DNA of 6,973 bases, from the NCBI GenBank assembly GCA_018713375.1, contig DVOV01000032.1, positions 1 through 6,973 of the forward strand, given 5' to 3'. Source of the DNA: Candidatus Scatomorpha stercorigallinarum (GTDB lineage: Bacteria > Bacillota_A > Clostridia > Oscillospirales > Oscillospiraceae). The translations under genes and the position numbers were made by a program. The notes under the pieces are model-generated. The model did no database searches. It saw nothing but the letters and a program-made list of their open reading frames with translations, and was not told the DNA's origin. Positions 4,516 through 6,973 of the stretch are shown here, in pieces. Each line of letters opens with the position of its first letter. Position 1 is the first letter of the stretch.

Positions 4516-6951
4516 ATGAAAAAAGTTAAGAGGCTGCTGACCGCTGCGATGGCGGTGGCGCTGGCGTTGCTGTGGTTGCCGGCGGGCGTTATGGCGGACG
4601 AAAGCGGGTCTGTCACGCTGCAGCTGGGGCCGCCGGACTGGACGATATACTGGGAAGATGCGGGATTTTACATGGGCGAAGGCTACTACGTGCCCGCGGG
4701 GACGGAGACGGTGGAACTGCCGGCGATGGAACCCCCCCTTGACTATTTTGGCGAGGTGTGGGTGACGGTGTACGACAGCGAGTACAACATCCTCACGGAG
4801 AGCGAGGCCTTTGAAGTGGAGCTGGGCGCTGCGGCGCTGCCGCCCTTTACGCTGGAGTTTGAGAACGGCATCGAGGCGGGGCGGTACGAGCTGAACACGC
4901 CGATGGGCATCATGGCGGTGCCGCTGGTCGCAACGGAGGAGCCGGTCATCACGTCGGCGGTGCTGAAGGGGCCGGATGTTGAGGGGAACTACGAACTGGA
5001 AATGGAAGTGGAACGATATGACGGCTCGGCAGAGCTTTTTTCTTTTGGCACGAATGGAACACACGGAAGCGTGGTAATTATTGATACGTCGGAGGAACGG
5101 CTTGGGGGCCTGACGAGGCTCACGTTCACGCTGCCGCCGGAGGCTGCGGAGGGGAAGCTGACGGTGGCTTACGGCGGCGGGGCGCTGTACAGCGCGGCGC
5201 ATTACATAGCGCTCGCGCCGGCAGACCTGGCATTGAGCGCGCCGCAGGGGCTGAGCGGCGCGGTGGAGGCCGGGGAGAGCGTCGCCGTGAGCGCGAAGGT
5301 GAGCGGCGAGCCGGTGAAAGCCTGCCTCGACTGGCGCGCAGAGGGTGAAGAATACTGGAACAAACAGGAAATAAGTATAAATGACGGCGCCATCGAGGGC
5401 ACATGGGAGACGTCCGGCATGGCGGCCGGGAGATATGAGCTGCGGCTGCGCGCGGAGGATGCGCAGGGCGCGGTGGCCGTGACGGCGACGGGGATCATTA
5501 CCATCAGCGAGCGCGAGGAGCCGGAGGTGACGCCGCCGCCGCCGCAGGAGAGCGGCCCGCCGGAGACGGACGGCGACCCCGACGAAACGCCGGAGCCGTC
5601 AGAGACGCCTGCGCCGTCAGAAACGCCCGCGCCGTCAGAAACGCCGGAGCCGTCAGAAACGCCGGAGCCGTCGGAAACGCCCGCACCGTCGGAGACACCG
5701 GCGCCCACGCCCGGGCAGGTCGTCGAGGAGGACGGCTCCGTCGTTATAACGACGGTTGACCGCGCCACTGGCGCGGTCAACGTGAGCACCACTTACCCCG
5801 ACGGCGGCGTGAAGAGTGTGACCACGCGCGGCGGCGAGGTGTTCACCACGGAGCTGCTGCCGGACGGCAGCTACCGCGAGAGCCGCGAGAAGGCCGGCGA
5901 GGGCGCGACGGTCTATCTGCGCCAGGCGGGCGGCACGGAGATCACGGTGGTGACTGCGGCGGACGGTGCAATGAGTGAGACGGTGGAAAATACTGACGGC
6001 AGCGTCTCCCTCACGGAGACAGACGCGGAGGGCTCAAAGACGGTGACGGAGAGGCACAGCACGGGCCTGGAAAGGCGGAAATACGAAGGCGTGGACGGGG
6101 ATAAATGGCAGATAGAGGAATGGGAGGACGAGATAAGCTTTGAGGAGGAGACGGCGGAGGGCGTGAAGGTGACGGCGGAAGGCGAGGAGGGCGGAGCCTA
6201 CTCCGCGGAGGTGAAACTGCCGCGAAAGCTGTCGCGCGCATACGTCCGCGTGCCCTGCCCGGCGTGGCTGAGCGGCACGGTGACGGCCACGATCAACTAT
6301 GGCAACGGCCAAAACAGCGTGGTAACGGCCCGTTCGGACGGGGAATGGATATACGTCACGGTGGAGGCGGACGCGGGGATCGAGTTCGCCTCGGGCGGCG
6401 TGTTCTCAGACCTTGAGGAGGGCGCGTGGTACGCCGAGAGCGTGGCCTGGGCGGCGTCGGCGGGGCTGACGTCGGGGCTGTTCGGCGATGAACTGGGCCC
6501 TGACCTTGCCAGCCAGCGCGGACTGACGGTGACTTTCCTGTACCGGGCGCTGGGGCGGCCGAAGACGCTCTCGACGGCGAGCCCGTTTTACGATGTCCTG
6601 CCAGGAAGTTACTGCTACGAGGCGGTGAGATGGGCGGTCTCGACAGGGGTGACGACGGGCAAGACGGAGACGGAGTTCGCCCCGGAGGGGCTGTGCACGC
6701 GTGCCCAGGCGCTGACGTTCCTCTACCGCGCGGCGGGGCGGCCGCGGCCGGAGAACGCAGTGTACCCGTTCACGGACGTGCCGGCGGACGCTTATTACAA
6801 GGAGGCGATGCTGTGGGCGGTGGAACAGGGGATAACGACGGGCACGTCGCCGACGACGTTCTCGCCGGACCTGCCCTGCACGCGGGCGGAGGTGCTGACG
6901 TTCCTCTACCGCACCCTGCCCCTGCTCGCCAAAGCCGGCTGGGAGGTGTGA
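4516..6951 (+). CDS. Secreted SLH-domain cell-surface protein with Ig-like and PSETP-repeat regions
   Basis: This 811-residue protein is exported and probably held on the cell wall. Residues 1-27 are a Sec signal peptide (MKKVKRLL, then a hydrophobic core, cleavage likely near VMA-DE). Residues 30-235 are beta-rich and unrecognised. Residues about 237-331 look Ig-like and end in AAGRYELRLRAEDAQG. A Pro/Glu-rich linker (334-400) contains six PSETP(A/E) units. Residues 402-625 are a Thr/Gly/Asp-rich beta region with recurring DG turns. Three SLH domains close the protein at 629-680, 690-742 and 751-803; they normally bind pyruvylated secondary wall polymer. The second and third carry CTRAQ and CTRAE; the first has SQRGL instead. 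No catalytic motif is visible, so an adhesive or structural role is likely. GGAGG lies seven bases before ATG. The gene is transcribed away from the racemase operon. No terminator is seen in the 22 bases after the stop. Confidence 0.9.
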   Translation: MKKVKRLLTAAMAVALALLWLPAGVMADESGSVTLQLGPPDWTIYWEDAGFYMGEGYYVPAGTETVELPAMEPPLDYFGEVWVTVYDSEYNILTESEAFEVELGAAALPPFTLEFENGIEAGRYELNTPMGIMAVPLVATEEPVITSAVLKGPDVEGNYELEMEVERYDGSAELFSFGTNGTHGSVVIIDTSEERLGGLTRLTFTLPPEAAEGKLTVAYGGGALYSAAHYIALAPADLALSAPQGLSGAVEAGESVAVSAKVSGEPVKACLDWRAEGEEYWNKQEISINDGAIEGTWETSGMAAGRYELRLRAEDAQGAVAVTATGIITISEREEPEVTPPPPQESGPPETDGDPDETPEPSETPAPSETPAPSETPEPSETPEPSETPAPSETPAPTPGQVVEEDGSVVITTVDRATGAVNVSTTYPDGGVKSVTTRGGEVFTTELLPDGSYRESREKAGEGATVYLRQAGGTEITVVTAADGAMSETVENTDGSVSLTETDAEGSKTVTERHSTGLERRKYEGVDGDKWQIEEWEDEISFEEETAEGVKVTAEGEEGGAYSAEVKLPRKLSRAYVRVPCPAWLSGTVTATINYGNGQNSVVTARSDGEWIYVTVEADAGIEFASGGVFSDLEEGAWYAESVAWAASAGLTSGLFGDELGPDLASQRGLTVTFLYRALGRPKTLSTASPFYDVLPGSYCYEAVRWAVSTGVTTGKTETEFAPEGLCTRAQALTFLYRAAGRPRPENAVYPFTDVPADAYYKEAMLWAVEQGITTGTSPTTFSPDLPCTRAEVLTFLYRTLPLLAKAGWEV
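5596..5703 (+). repeat. Six tandem 18-bp repeats encoding PSETP(A/E)
   Basis: Six in-frame 18-bp units encode PSETPA, PSETPA, PSETPE, PSETPE, PSETPA and PSETPA (residues 361-396), preceded by a half unit DETPE. The units differ mainly by third-position changes and the A/E switch. This forms a rigid, Thr/Ser-rich linker between the Ig-like and DG-rich regions; such linkers are often glycosylated and can change length by slippage or recombination. Confidence 0.9.
5738..5781. repeat. Back-to-back palindrome and perfect hairpin inside the SLH gene
   Basis: CCGTCGTTATAACGACGG (5738-5755) is a perfect 18-bp palindrome. It shares its last base with a 12-bp perfect inverted repeat, GTTGACCGCGCC (5755-5766) and GGCGCGGTCAAC (5770-5781), with an ACT loop. 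A further GACGG/CCGTC pair (5731-5735 with 5738-5742) overlaps the left side. No T-tract follows, so it is not a terminator. It encodes roughly SVVITTVDRATGAVN (residues 408-422), just after the PSETP linker. Confidence 0.8.
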
Positions 6952-6973
6952 GAGCGGGACACAAAACGCGCCT

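Noticed and set aside
5202..5792. Minus-strand frame with repeated GVSDG units
   Set aside because: It is the antisense reading of the PSETP repeat DNA; the repeats explain its appearance.

Overview
The window reads as chromosome of a GC-rich, Gram-positive-type anaerobe, most likely a clostridial Firmicute. The grounds are strong GGAGG ribosome binding sites, short operonic gaps, rho-independent terminators, and a secreted protein ending in three SLH domains of the CTRAQ/E...TFLYRxxG style common in gut Clostridia. This placement is inference; there is no rRNA or marker gene.

Left edge (1-450). A minus-strand remnant of a BRO/antirepressor-type phage protein (1-177) runs off the window. It lacks its N-terminal half, carries an apparent internal deletion, and sits just downstream of a good sigma-70-type promoter (180-208). 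On the plus strand, an extended -10 box (286-294), a GC-rich foldable stretch with a possible pseudoknot (303-396) and a strong bidirectional terminator (408-450) could together be a small RNA gene of about 150 nt.

Middle (502-4125). Four minus-strand genes form a compact operon, transcribed in this order: an Asp/Glu-type amino acid racemase (4037-3348), a PepD-like M20 dipeptidase (3333-1852), a RidA-superfamily protein (1841-1377) and a PhnP-like metallo-beta-lactamase-fold hydrolase (1335-502). Gaps are 14, 10 and 41 nt. A candidate promoter lies at 4097-4125, and the operon ends at the 408-450 terminator. Together they suggest dipeptide cleavage, amino acid stereo-inversion and clean-up of reactive products, but the substrate is unknown and the role of the metallohydrolase is unclear.

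Intergenic region (4038-4515). It holds the operon promoter with small inverted repeats, a minus-strand terminator with no visible gene to terminate (4145-4185), a long-loop inverted repeat (4195-4241), and a terminator-like hairpin (4470-4500) directly against the ribosome binding site of the next gene.

Right part (4516-6951, plus strand). One gene encodes an 811-residue secreted, probably wall-anchored protein: signal peptide, beta-rich N-terminal regions, an Ig-like domain, six PSETP(A/E) repeats, a DG-rich beta region and three SLH domains. Just after the repeat-coding DNA, an 18-bp perfect palindrome and a 12-bp perfect hairpin lie back to back within the coding sequence. That cluster, the candidate small RNA and the hairpin before the SLH gene are the most interesting unexplained signals.
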